The notes under the pieces were generated by a model. It worked only from the letters and a program-made list of their open reading frames with translations, did not search any database and was not told the DNA's origin. From assembly GCF_000186865.1 (NCBI RefSeq), contig NW_008705561.1:2826874-2890873 (forward strand): 64,000 nucleotides of DNA. The letters run 5' to 3'. How positions within the stretch are numbered: position 1 is the stretch's first letter; each line of letters starts with the position of its first letter. The translations under genes and the position numbers were made by a program. The DNA is from Aureococcus anophagefferens. Taxonomy: Eukaryota; Sar; Pelagophyceae; Pelagomonadales; Pelagomonadaceae. Positions 8,564-17,061 of this stretch are shown here, piece after piece.

Positions 8564-9793
8564 ATGCGAGCGGCGGCGTGGGCGCTGGTGGTCGGCGCCT
8601 GCGCCGCGGCGACCCCGAACACGCGCATCCTCTTTGGGTCGTGCAACAAGCACGACATGCCGCAGCCGCTCTGGCCGTCCGTGCTCGAGAGAAACCCAAG
8701 CGCGTGGATCTGGGGCGGCGACATTATCTACGGCGACTACATCGCCGAGTGGCTCCCCAAGGTCTTGTTCAAGCCCAAGGGGCCCGCGTACCTCGTCGAG
8801 GCCTACGACCGGCAGAACGCCGTGCCCGGCTACGACGAGCTCCTCGCTAGAGACATCCCCGTCATCGCGACGTGGGACGACCACGACTTCGGCCTCAACG
8901 ACGCGGACGCGACGCTCGAGTTCCGCGACGCGTCGCTCGCGGCCTTCAAGGCCGCGTTCCCGCGGGCGGACCGCGGCCAACCCGGCGTCTACAGCGCGCG
9001 GACCGTCGACCTCGACGGCGGCTCCGTGCTCGTCGTCGCCCTGGACATGCGCTACGCGAAGACGCCCTACGACGGCCCCGCGGGCGACGGCGACTTCCTC
9101 AGCGAGGCGCAGTGGGCCTGGCTCGAGGCCGTCGTCGGCGGCTCGACGGCGGACGCGCACGTCTTCGTGTCGTCGCTGCAGCTGCTCGAGTGGCGCAAAG
9201 GCAAGGCCGAGAACTGGGGCCGCTTCCCGAAGGCCAAGGCGCGGTTCATCGACGTCGTCGCGCGGGCGAAGTCGGCCGTGGTCGTCTCGGGGGACGTCCA
9301 CATGGCGGAGATCGCCGGCGCGCGCTGCGGCTCGAAATTGCTGCTGGACGTCACGTCGTCGGGCATGACGCACTCCTGGGCGCGCCAGTCGCCCGTCTTC
9401 CCAAAGTACACGGTGGCGCCCATCCTGACCAACGGCATGCGCCTCGCGCAGCGGCTGCTGCCCTTCCCCTACCTGCTGAGGGACGAGGGCTCGGGCCGGT
9501 CGCAGAACTACCTCGGGCTCAACTTCGGCGAGCTGGACTTTGATTTCGCGAACGGCACGCTCACGGCGCGCATCTTCTCCGAGGACGGCCTCGAGCTCCA
9601 GCACACCTTCGCGCTGGCGGCGCTGGGCGCCGACGGCGGCGCGGCGTGCGAGCCCGCCGGGCGCGACCCGCCGGGCTGGGAGAGCGCGATCCGTTTCTTC
9701 CTCTTCGCGGCGATCATGGCCGCGGGCATCTTCGGCGCGCCGCTCCTCGTCCTCGGCGTCTGCGTCAAGGCGTCCCTCGCGCGGCCGAGGTAG
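8564..9793 (+). CDS. phoD: PhoD-family metallophosphatase
   Basis: A 409-residue phosphatase/phosphodiesterase of the PhoD family (calcium/iron-dependent alkaline phosphatases that release phosphate from esters). It opens with a signal peptide and the family start F-G-S-C-N. Metal-binding motifs are intact: G-G-D-I-I-Y-G-D (about residues 52-58), W-D-D-H-D-F-G-x-N-D (about 104-113) and S-G-D-V-H (about 242-246). A single hydrophobic helix near the C-terminus suggests membrane anchoring with the catalytic domain outside or in the lumen. The ATG at 8564 was preferred over the upstream in-frame ATG at 8486 because it places the signal peptide at the very start. Extracellular phosphate scavenging is inferred from the family. 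Confidence 0.85.
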   Translation: MRAAAWALVVGACAAATPNTRILFGSCNKHDMPQPLWPSVLERNPSAWIWGGDIIYGDYIAEWLPKVLFKPKGPAYLVEAYDRQNAVPGYDELLARDIPVIATWDDHDFGLNDADATLEFRDASLAAFKAAFPRADRGQPGVYSARTVDLDGGSVLVVALDMRYAKTPYDGPAGDGDFLSEAQWAWLEAVVGGSTADAHVFVSSLQLLEWRKGKAENWGRFPKAKARFIDVVARAKSAVVVSGDVHMAEIAGARCGSKLLLDVTSSGMTHSWARQSPVFPKYTVAPILTNGMRLAQRLLPFPYLLRDEGSGRSQNYLGLNFGELDFDFANGTLTARIFSEDGLELQHTFALAALGADGGAACEPAGRDPPGWESAIRFFLFAAIMAAGIFGAPLLVLGVCVKASLARPR

Positions 9794-9810
9794 CGCGATT
9801 TTACTCTTGT

Positions 9811-11796
9811 TTATTTTATCCGGAGCCGGTCCGCGGTCTGCCGCGCGGACTCCGCGGCGACGCGCCTCGTCACGACGGAGAGGTCCTCGCGGCGCGCCCA
9901 CAGGCGCGAAGCGAGCGCCGACGCGAGCGCGCGCTGGTCCGCGGGATCGCCGCCGGCGTCGCCGAGGAGCTCGGACGCGAGCGCCGCGAGTTTCGCGGCC
10001 GCGTCGAGCGCCGCGGCGTCGCGGTCGTCCTCCGTGACGAGCTTCGACCCGCGGAAGAGCCCCAGCGGGTCCACCAAGGACCCGAGCACCGACCGGTCGC
10101 CGCCGGCGCCGCCCGAGCGCCGGCGCGCGTCGGCCCAGAGCCGCCGGGTCCGCGCGCCGAGTGCGAGCGCGACCTGCTCGACGACGAGGCGCGACGCCGG
10201 CGTGTCGTCCTTCAGGAGATCGAGGATCGCGTCGGCCGCGCGCTCCGCGCCGCCGCCGCCGACCGCGACGTCCGTCGACGCGTAGCGGCGCGCGCCGTCG
10301 AGGAGCGAGCCGACGCGGTCCGCGTCGAGGACGCGCGCGCGCGCGTCGTCCTTGGCCGCGCCGAAGACGAAGGTCGAGAGCGCGCCCGCCGCGCGCGGCG
10401 ACGGGTCGGAGAGCATCCTTTCGGAGATGTAGGGCAGCGTGTCGTTGAGGATCGAGTAGTCCGGGTCGACGCCCAAGCCGATGCCCTCGAGCGTCGCGAA
10501 GGCTTTGGCTATGTACGCAAAGTAGGGCGGGATCTGGAAGATGGCCGCGCCCGCGTCCGCCGAGAGGCCCCGGAGCTCGTCGATCAACCCGGGGACGTCG
10601 AAGTTCGCGAAGCCGCCGCCCTCCGCGCGCTTCGAGTACGCCCGCGTGAGCAGGTCGACGACGCCCGCGTCCGCCGCGGCGTCCTCGCCGCCCTCGGGCA
10701 CGAAGCCGAGGCGCACGAGGTCCCCGGGGACCTTGGCGTAGTCCCGCGCCACGAGGTGCGCGACGTGCTCGATGAGCGTCAGCCGCAGGTCCTCGTCGAG
10801 CTGTGTCACCAACCCCCAGTCGAGGATGCACAGGCGCCCGTCCGGCGCCCGGAGCAGGTTCCCGGGGTGCGGGTCGCAGTGGAGGAGCCCGGAGTCGAGC
10901 ATCATCCACATGTAGCTGTTCATCGCCAAACTCGCGAGCCTCGGCACGTCGTCGCGCGCGCCCGTCTCGTCGAGGCGCTCGCCGTCGACCCACTCCGTCG
11001 TGAGTACGCGGCGGCTCGTCGCGTCGGCGACGACCGCCGGCGCGAAGACCCGCCCGTCGAGCGACGACGCCGCGAGCTTCTCGCCGAACGCGGCCGCGTT
11101 CGCGCCCTCGGCCTCGTAGTCGAGCTCGCCCACCAACCCGGCGCCCCAGGCGTCGGCGATGCCGACGACGTCGCCGGGCGCGCCGAGGCTCGCCGCCAGC
11201 GGCGCCGCGAACTCGCGCACGAGGTACATGTCGAGCGCCACGCGGTCCTCGACGTCGGGCCGCTGGACCTTGACGGCGACCGGCCGCCCGTCCCACGTCG
11301 CGCGGTGCACCTGGCCCAGCGACGCGGCGGCGACGGGCTCCGGCGAGACGTCGCGGAGCTTCGACGCCGCGGACCCGAGCTCCGCGGCGATGATCGCGCG
11401 CGCCTCCGCCGACGCGAACGCCGGGACGTCCTCTTGCAGGAGCGTCAGCGCCTTGACGTAGGGCGGCGGCAGCAGGTCCGAGCGCACGGACGCGCTCTGG
11501 CCGATCTTGATGAACGCCGGGCCGAGCGCGACGAGCAGGTCCGTGAGCTCGCGGCCGCGGTCGTCCGCCCGCGGGCCCGCGGGGCCGTCGCCGGCGAGGG
11601 CGTCGCCGGCGAGCGCCGCGCCGAAGCCCGCCGACCGCCACAGGATCTCCAGCGACCGCGCGGCGACGCGGAGCGGGCGGCGGCCGAAGTAGGCCCGGGC
11701 CGACGACGCGTCGTAGGCGCCCGTGGGGTAGGGCTTCGCGGGACCGCCGAAGCTCCAGGCGACGGCGACGAGCAAGGCGACGATGAGGCGACGCAT
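9811..11796 (-). CDS. ABC1K/UbiB/ADCK-family atypical kinase
   Basis: A 661-residue ABC1K protein. Family motifs are present in order: K-I-G-Q (residues 97-100), the Ala-rich A-A-A-S-L-G-Q loop (157-163), the V-A-V-K-V-Q lysine (K176), E-L-D-Y-E (224-228), H-C-D-P-H-P-G-N (306-313) and the D-W-G metal motif (326-328). ABC1K proteins regulate quinone and prenyl-lipid metabolism in mitochondria and plastids. The N-terminus is a signal-peptide-like helix ending A-W-S-F, similar to the phenylalanine-marked cleavage site of stramenopile plastid targeting, so a plastid location is inferred. It ends 17 bp from the PhoD stop, tail-to-tail. Confidence 0.9.
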   Translation of the reverse strand: MRRLIVALLVAVAWSFGGPAKPYPTGAYDASSARAYFGRRPLRVAARSLEILWRSAGFGAALAGDALAGDGPAGPRADDRGRELTDLLVALGPAFIKIGQSASVRSDLLPPPYVKALTLLQEDVPAFASAEARAIIAAELGSAASKLRDVSPEPVAAASLGQVHRATWDGRPVAVKVQRPDVEDRVALDMYLVREFAAPLAASLGAPGDVVGIADAWGAGLVGELDYEAEGANAAAFGEKLAASSLDGRVFAPAVVADATSRRVLTTEWVDGERLDETGARDDVPRLASLAMNSYMWMMLDSGLLHCDPHPGNLLRAPDGRLCILDWGLVTQLDEDLRLTLIEHVAHLVARDYAKVPGDLVRLGFVPEGGEDAAADAGVVDLLTRAYSKRAEGGGFANFDVPGLIDELRGLSADAGAAIFQIPPYFAYIAKAFATLEGIGLGVDPDYSILNDTLPYISERMLSDPSPRAAGALSTFVFGAAKDDARARVLDADRVGSLLDGARRYASTDVAVGGGGAERAADAILDLLKDDTPASRLVVEQVALALGARTRRLWADARRRSGGAGGDRSVLGSLVDPLGLFRGSKLVTEDDRDAAALDAAAKLAALASELLGDAGGDPADQRALASALASRLWARREDLSVVTRRVAAESARQTADRLRIK

Positions 11797-11850
11797 CGCT
11801 GCGTTGGTATTGGCGGTGCCCTGTGTTGGCTGCTGCTGTAGCGGCGGGTT

Positions 11851-11935
11851 GGCGTTGGCAGCGTTCGGTGTTTTCTAGCAGCGGGCTGGCGCGAGTGTTG
11901 GCAGCGTTTGGTGCTCTAGCAGCGGGTTGGCGGCA
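11851..11935 (+). repeat. imperfect tandem repeat of about 40 bp between two divergent genes
   Basis: Two adjacent copies of a unit containing TTGGCAGCGTTYGGTG followed by CTAGCAGCGGGYTGGCG lie between the ABC1K start and the gene at 12036. It sits in the shared upstream region; no function can be read from it. Confidence 0.5.
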
Positions 11936-12035
11936 GGCCTGACTAAGCGCAGCTCATACGGTGCTTCGAGCCGCGACCGTGTTGCCCTCAACATCTTCAT
12001 GAGCAGTGTATTTTTCGGGGCAGCCACCAACAGGG

Positions 12036-12608
12036 ATGGTCCAGCCCAGCGGCTTCGGCTACGCCGCGACGGTCTTCATGGTCGTCGCGGGCCTGCGGCG
12101 GCTCTGGAGCTGCTGGATGACGCTCCCGCGGTGCCTGCGCGGCGACGCCCACTTCGGCGAGGCCTTCGCCGCCTTCTTCCCCGGAGCGTCGAAGCAGCTC
12201 CACTACGAGTACGCCCACTTCGTCTACCCGCAGCAGATGTCGCGCGTCGTGCTGCACATGGCCATGAACCAGGGCTGGCTCGCGCTCTGGGACTTCCTGT
12301 GCGCCGCCTTCTGCGCGAGCCCGACGCGGACGTCGTACGTGCTCTGCGTGCTCCCGTGGCTCTACGGGCTGAGCCACTTCGTCGCCGTGGACTGCGCGCC
12401 GGCGAAGAACCTGTCGACGGCCTGGAGCGAGTGCCAGATGGTCGTCGTGTCCGCGGCGCTCGTCTGCGAGGCCTTCGACCAGAAGTTGGTTTTTCGGACG
12501 TCGACGGCCGAGGTCGCGTTCGCGTCCATCGTCCCCTTCGCCATGGTCGCCGTCTGCGCCGCGCGGAAGACGGCGACGTCCGAGGGCCGCGCCCTCTGCG
12601 GCGTGTGA
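12036..12608 (+). CDS. small multispan membrane protein, unknown
   Basis: A 190-residue protein with about four hydrophobic segments (near residues 8-25, 72-105, 110-130 and 165-180). Between the first two lies a His/Tyr-rich stretch (Y-E-Y-A-H-F-V-Y-P). No family was recognised. The first ATG in frame is at 12036. It is tail-to-tail with the TPR gene, 95 bp away. Confidence 0.6.
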   Translation: MVQPSGFGYAATVFMVVAGLRRLWSCWMTLPRCLRGDAHFGEAFAAFFPGASKQLHYEYAHFVYPQQMSRVVLHMAMNQGWLALWDFLCAAFCASPTRTSYVLCVLPWLYGLSHFVAVDCAPAKNLSTAWSECQMVVVSAALVCEAFDQKLVFRTSTAEVAFASIVPFAMVAVCAARKTATSEGRALCGV

Positions 12609-12703
12609 GGGGCGCGTAACGGCCGCGTCGGTGGTCGCCTAGCCCACGCGAGTGGCCGGGGGCGTCGCTGCCAATTACCGGCGGGCGTCCGGCGCCCGCG
12701 CGC

Positions 12704-13896
12704 CTACATGATCGTGCACTTGAGGCCCGGCTTCTTGCCCGGCTCGGGGAGGGCGACCTGGTTCTTGGCGAGCTGCTTGATCTTGCCGTAGGCGCCGCGG
12801 AGCAGCGCGGGGCACGCGGGGTTGCCGACGACGGCGACGACCTTGGCGTCGACGGCGCCGAAGGCGGCGTGGAGGGGCCCGCCGGCGCCGCCCGTCGCGG
12901 CGCCCTCGAGCATGATGCGCATCTGCATGTACTGCCAGTAGAGGACGAGGAGGATGAAGTTGCGGCGCGGCGTGAGGAGCTCGAGGACCATGAGGAGCCC
13001 CGCGCCGGCCTCCGCGTAGGCGCAGTTCACGACGACCTTGGCGTCGAGCTGGCCGTCGCCATCCAGCAGCGTCCCCTCGAGCGCCGCCGTCGCCTGGAGC
13101 GCCTGGGACTTCAGGCCCACGCTTTTCAGCTTCGCGACGACCGCGTGCGCCGACGCCGCGCCTCGAAGTAGAGCAGGGGCAGCAGGGCGATGAAGGAGCC
13201 CTGGCCCAGGAGCAGGATGAAGGCCCCGAAGAGGCGCTGGCAGCCCGGGTCCGTCATGCACTTTTGCGCGTACGCGCGGTCCATCTTCGGGCGGCCGTGC
13301 GCGCGGCCCCAGTGCATGACGAGCGACAGACACAGGAACTTGACGGCGGAGCGGTAGCGCGCGCGGAGCGTCGCGAGGTCCGTCGTGAAGGACACGAGGT
13401 AGATGGCGCTGTAGACGAAGACCGCGCCGCGCGCCATCAGGTGCGCGTTCTCGAAGCGGCCGCCGACCGGTTGGACGCTCCGCTGCTCCGGGAAGGGCAC
13501 GCGCCGGTAGTTGCCCGCGCCGTTCGCCGCGTCGGCCTTCGCCTTGACCTTCGCCGCGTCGTTGAGGTGCTGCGCGCCGTTCGCCGGGTCGAGCTCCGCG
13601 GCCTTCTCGTACGCGGCGGCCGCCTGGGGCAGCTTCCCGAGCGCGTCGCACGCGGCCGCGAGGCGCGCCCAGCCCTTGGCCCAGGTCGGCTTCAGGGACG
13701 TGCAGGCCTCGGCGTCGTCGTAGGCCTTGTCGAAGGCCTTGAGCTGCATGTAGCACGCGCAGCGGTTGCTGTGGATCATGTGCAGCTGGTCCACCTCCGT
13801 CGAGTCGTCCTCGAGCGCCGACCCGAACTTCGCCGCCGCGTCGCCGAACTTGCCGCTCTTGTAGAGCTCGCGGCCCTCCTTGAGCTCCGCGGCCAT
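12704..13896 (-). CDS. TPR protein with TMEM33-like membrane domain
   Basis: Exons 13896-13162 and 13102-12704 give 377 residues. Residues about 1-115 form three tetratricopeptide repeats of the STI1/co-chaperone type (G-R-E-L-Y-K-S-G-K-F, N-R-C-A-C-Y-M-Q-L, and Y-E-K-A-A-E-L-D-P). The remainder has several hydrophobic helices and a C-terminal pattern (Y-W-Q-Y-M-Q-M-R, then C-P near the end) like TMEM33/Pom33, an ER and nuclear-envelope membrane protein. The two halves lie in different frames; a 59-bp GC-AG intron joins them in phase. TPR repeats fused to this domain would be unusual. The TMEM33 assignment rests on pattern only. Confidence 0.55.
13103..13161 (-). other. 59-bp GC-AG intron
   Basis: On the minus strand it begins GCGCGGCG and ends GAAGTCCCAG, with a CTGAAAA branch-like motif inside. 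Removing it joins codon ends in phase 0 and repairs the frame of the TPR/TMEM33-like gene. The flanking 8-mers match at 5 of 8 positions. A second acceptor nine bases downstream would also keep the frame. Confidence 0.5.
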
Positions 13897-14206
13897 GGCG
13901 CTTCGACGCGGCGGCGCGACGCGTTTGCGAGGCACAGCGAACCGCAGCGACGACGCGTGTTGCCACTACTGCAAATCGGCCGACGGTGAGGCGTACGGTG
14001 CCACGACGCCCCGCGCGCCCGGGAGGCCTCCCGGGCGCCGGCCCCTACTACGGCGTGGCCGCTGCAGCCCACGAGCGCCGTGGGGGGGGCGGGTGCTCGA
14101 GGCCGACTCGGAGACATGTCGTCAGTGCTTTAAACGCATCATCCGGGGCAGCTGCCGCGGCACACGCCGTGCGATGCCCCGGCCATTTCGACCACTTACG
14201 CGTGTC
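13897..14206. other. non-coding stretch upstream of the TPR gene
   Basis: Between the TPR gene start and the RNase H-like remnant I see no protein-like frame, repeat or RNA gene. It contains a short palindromic GGGAGGCCTCCCGG run near 14020 and a G-rich run near 14085. Confidence 0.4.
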
Positions 14207-14938
14207 TCAGGAGGTAGCGGTGCTGGAGCGCCGGCGCGCGCGGCACGCGCGACCGGCGCCCGCGCCATCGAAGGCCGCGGGCACGTCGAAGACGTGGTCC
14301 CGGCGCTCCGCGCCGATCTCCGCGAGCGCGTCGGCGACGCGGTTGCCCTCGACGTCGGCGTGGGCGGCGACCTTGGCGAGGGTCGTCATCGCGCCGCGGA
14401 TCACGAGGAGCGCCGCGGACGCGCGCGCGAGCGCGGGGCCCGGCCGCGCGAGCGGCTGGTCCGCGGCGGCGCCGTCCGAGCGCGCGGCGCCGACGCAGCG
14501 CAGGGCCGTCGCGCCGTCGCTGAAGGGGTGCAGGAGCCGGCGCCGCGGGTGCGCCGCCAGGGCCACGAAGGTCGCCGCGCTGGGCGCGTCGACAGCGCCT
14601 CGAGCCGCAGCGCGTCGCGGAACGCGTCGACGCGTCCGCCGAGGCGTCGAACGCAGCCTCCGTCGCGAGCACGAGACGGAGGCCGTCGGCGCCGCGCCGG
14701 ATGCGCGCCAGGTGCTCGACGTCGCCGGTGCTCCGACGGCAGAGCCGCGCGCAGCGCGCCGAAGGTCTCGCGCCGCCGCCGCCGCGCGACGAGCGTCGCG
14801 TCGCCGACGGCGCCGAGCGCAACGCAGTCCTCGTCGCAGCGCGTGGCGCTGCACGCGGACCTGGCCGCAGGTCCGATCGGGCGGGTCGCGCGGCGCGGGG
14901 CGCGGCGCGCGGCGCGGCAGCGATGGCTCGTCGGCCAT
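14207..14938 (-). pseudogene. decayed RNase H-like gene
   Basis: The last third, in one frame, contains V-A-A-H-A-D-V-E-G-N-R-V-A-D-A-L-A, the C-terminal helix signature of RNase H (His, Glu, Asn and Asp positions all present). Moving upstream, protein-like sequence hops between all three frames at about 14600, 14650 and 14720, each shift being one base, and the regions between become arginine-rich noise. No GY...AG segments explain the shifts. I read this as a broken gene, possibly a retroelement-derived or stand-alone RNase H, although indel errors in the sequence are an alternative. Confidence 0.5.
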
Positions 14939-15217
14939 GATGAGCCTTCATTCCCCCCCTCTCGCGTCGCGTTGCGCGCCGCGCCGCGCGCGCGCGCGTT
15001 GCTGCGGTTCCGCAACGCTTTTGACGAAGCCTGCCGCTGGCACTAGCAGCGCGGAAGCGCCTACAGGCGCGCGCTTCGCGGCGCATCGGCGCCTCGCCGA
15101 CTGCATCGCCGATGCTTGAACTCGTGTTGCCGTGACCGGTAGCTTTTGCACACCTGTCGTCGCACCGCTTCCCGCCCGAACGCATCGCCTACGACCCCTC
15201 AAAACCTCTCAAACATC

Positions 15218-16750
15218 ATGGGCAACGCTCGTCGCGCCCCCTACGGCTCGTCCAAGGCCGCGAAAACGAAGAATTCGCCTCCGAAGCGCCGGAAATCGCC
15301 TCCGCCGCCTCCGCCGCCGCAAAAGTTCCACCCGAAAAACCTCGGGCCGCTGCCAAACGTCACGCCCGCCGACGACCTCACCGATATCGTGGCTCTCGCG
15401 AACGTCCTCGTCGCGCTGACCGCCTACATCGCCTTCGCGCGGCGTATCGGCGTCCTCAGCGTCGCGTCGCTCCCGCTCATCGGCGCCGGCGCCGGCGTCC
15501 TCGCGGGCGTCACTGCCATCTTCTTCATGAACTACGACGTCGACAAGCAAGGGAAAACGGTCTACGACGGGCACACGGACAAGGACAACAGCTGCGTGCG
15601 CTGGGCGACGCGCGGGCTCTGGTCCGCGATCGGCCTCCCGGCGGCCGTCGTCCGCTCGATCTCCGCGAAGGTGCTCGTCATCGACATCTTCAGCCTCAAG
15701 CTCGCGACGCACGACGCCGACGGCAAGCGCCTCAACCCGGAGTACGAATACGTGCGCGTGTGCAAGGGCTACGAGAACGCGAAGCAGCTCGCGCTCCTCT
15801 ACCGGGACCTCATCGTCGCGATCCTCATCTACGTCAAGGTGAAGAAGGGCCGCGCGGTCCCCGTCGTCTCCTTCGGCCTCTCGGCCGCCTCCTTCGTCAC
15901 GGCGCACCTCACGGGCCTCGACTTCGTCGACGTGATCGGCGCGCTCATGCACCCCGAGGCCTTCCTCGCGCTGCCGACGAGCCCGGCGACGCTCGCGAAG
16001 AAGATCGCGAACGGGAAGATCGTCACGGTCGCGACCTCGCTCGCGACCTACGTCAAGGCCGACGCCGCCGTCGCGGCCGTCGTCGCGCTCCTCGCGCCCG
16101 GCGCGAGCTTCTTCGCGAGCTTCCACGTCGGCGCGTTCAACGGCCACGCGACGTTCCTCGTCGAGATCTCGAAGGCGCGGTCCCGGAAAATGCTCGACCG
16201 CTGGGCCTCGATGACGACGGCGGCGCGCGAGGCGCTCTCCAAGAAGCTCAACGCCGCGAACGTCAAGCGCTGGGCCTCGATGACGACGGCGGCGCGCGAG
16301 GCGCTCTCCAAGAAGCTCAGCGCCGCGAACGTCAAGCGCTGGGCCTCGATGACGACGGCGGCGCGCGAGGCGCTCTGCAAGAAGCTCAAGCTCGCCTACG
16401 ACGAGGGCAAGATGACGGGCCTCGTCAAGAAGGGCGAGACGCACTCCGAGGCGACCAAGGCCAAGATGCGGAAGCCCAAGTCCGACGCGAGCAACTATGT
16501 CGGCAACAACAACAACACCCGGGATGACACGATCCACTGCTATTGCCCGAACCCGGCGTGCGACGGCGGCGCGAACGGCACGGCGTACCGCACCTCCATC
16601 CCCCACCAGAGCCGCGACTTCCCCAAGCACTTCGCCAAGTGCTCGCCCTGCGCGGACTTCGTCCGCAAGGCGCTCGACGAGGACGACCCGGAGGGCGTCC
16701 TCTTCGGCTCCCGCTTCAAGTGGCCGAAGTGGCTCCCCGCCCAGCAGTAA
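15218..16750 (+). CDS. membrane-associated repeat protein with MGN start, unknown function
   Basis: A 510-residue protein. The ATG at 15218 gives M-G-N-A-R-R, a plausible N-myristoylation start; the frame is open upstream but less protein-like. A basic proline-rich segment is followed by hydrophobic stretches (near residues 50-100, 150-165 and 205-280). Residues about 328-391 are three near-identical 23-residue units (R-W-A-S-M-T-T-A-A-R-E-A-L-S-K-K-L...). A T-H-S-E-A-T-K-A-K-M motif follows, resembling the NUMOD3 modules of homing endonucleases, then a Cys/His-rich end (C-Y-C-P-N-P-A-C ... H ... C-S-P-C) that could bind zinc. No overall family was recognised. Confidence 0.55.
   Translation: MGNARRAPYGSSKAAKTKNSPPKRRKSPPPPPPPQKFHPKNLGPLPNVTPADDLTDIVALANVLVALTAYIAFARRIGVLSVASLPLIGAGAGVLAGVTAIFFMNYDVDKQGKTVYDGHTDKDNSCVRWATRGLWSAIGLPAAVVRSISAKVLVIDIFSLKLATHDADGKRLNPEYEYVRVCKGYENAKQLALLYRDLIVAILIYVKVKKGRAVPVVSFGLSAASFVTAHLTGLDFVDVIGALMHPEAFLALPTSPATLAKKIANGKIVTVATSLATYVKADAAVAAVVALLAPGASFFASFHVGAFNGHATFLVEISKARSRKMLDRWASMTTAAREALSKKLNAANVKRWASMTTAAREALSKKLSAANVKRWASMTTAAREALCKKLKLAYDEGKMTGLVKKGETHSEATKAKMRKPKSDASNYVGNNNNTRDDTIHCYCPNPACDGGANGTAYRTSIPHQSRDFPKHFAKCSPCADFVRKALDEDDPEGVLFGSRFKWPKWLPAQQ
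16199..16390 (+). repeat. three tandem 69-bp coding repeats
   Basis: Units at 16199-16267, 16268-16336 and a partial one at 16337-16390 are nearly identical at DNA level (one or two base differences), so the expansion is recent or kept uniform by conversion. Each encodes 23 residues of amphipathic helix. Confidence 0.85.
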
Positions 16751-17061
16751 GTGAGCCCTGCCCTGTCTCAGCTGACCCTCGAAGGCCTTCGGCAAATGCT
16801 TCAAGTTATACATATAAGTTGTCGGTTTTTGCGAGGCGATTTTTGAGGTGGTTTAGCGACGCTCGTTTCCCGTGCATGTTGCATGTTTTTTACGGCCAGC
16901 CCGGACCGGACAGGCATGGAGTGGCCCCAAGGAGTCCGCGCTGTAGTCGGTCTTTGGTAGCTCGCGACTGCCGACCAGTGTGACCGCGCGCCGTGGAACA
17001 GGAGCCCGCGCCGTAGACGACCGCGCAACGTCGACGGCACCGCGCGCGCCGCGAAACGACC
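16751..17061. other. intergenic region before the cyclase gene
   Basis: About 310 bp between two genes on the same strand. It contains a locally AT-richer stretch (16800-16900) that is likely the 3' end of the upstream transcript, and no protein-like frame. No promoter motif was recognised. Confidence 0.4.

Noticed and set aside
8417..11641. 1074-residue minus-strand frame across PhoD and ABC1K
   Set aside because: Arginine/glycine-rich shadow of two genes with intact motifs in other frames; a product of GC richness.
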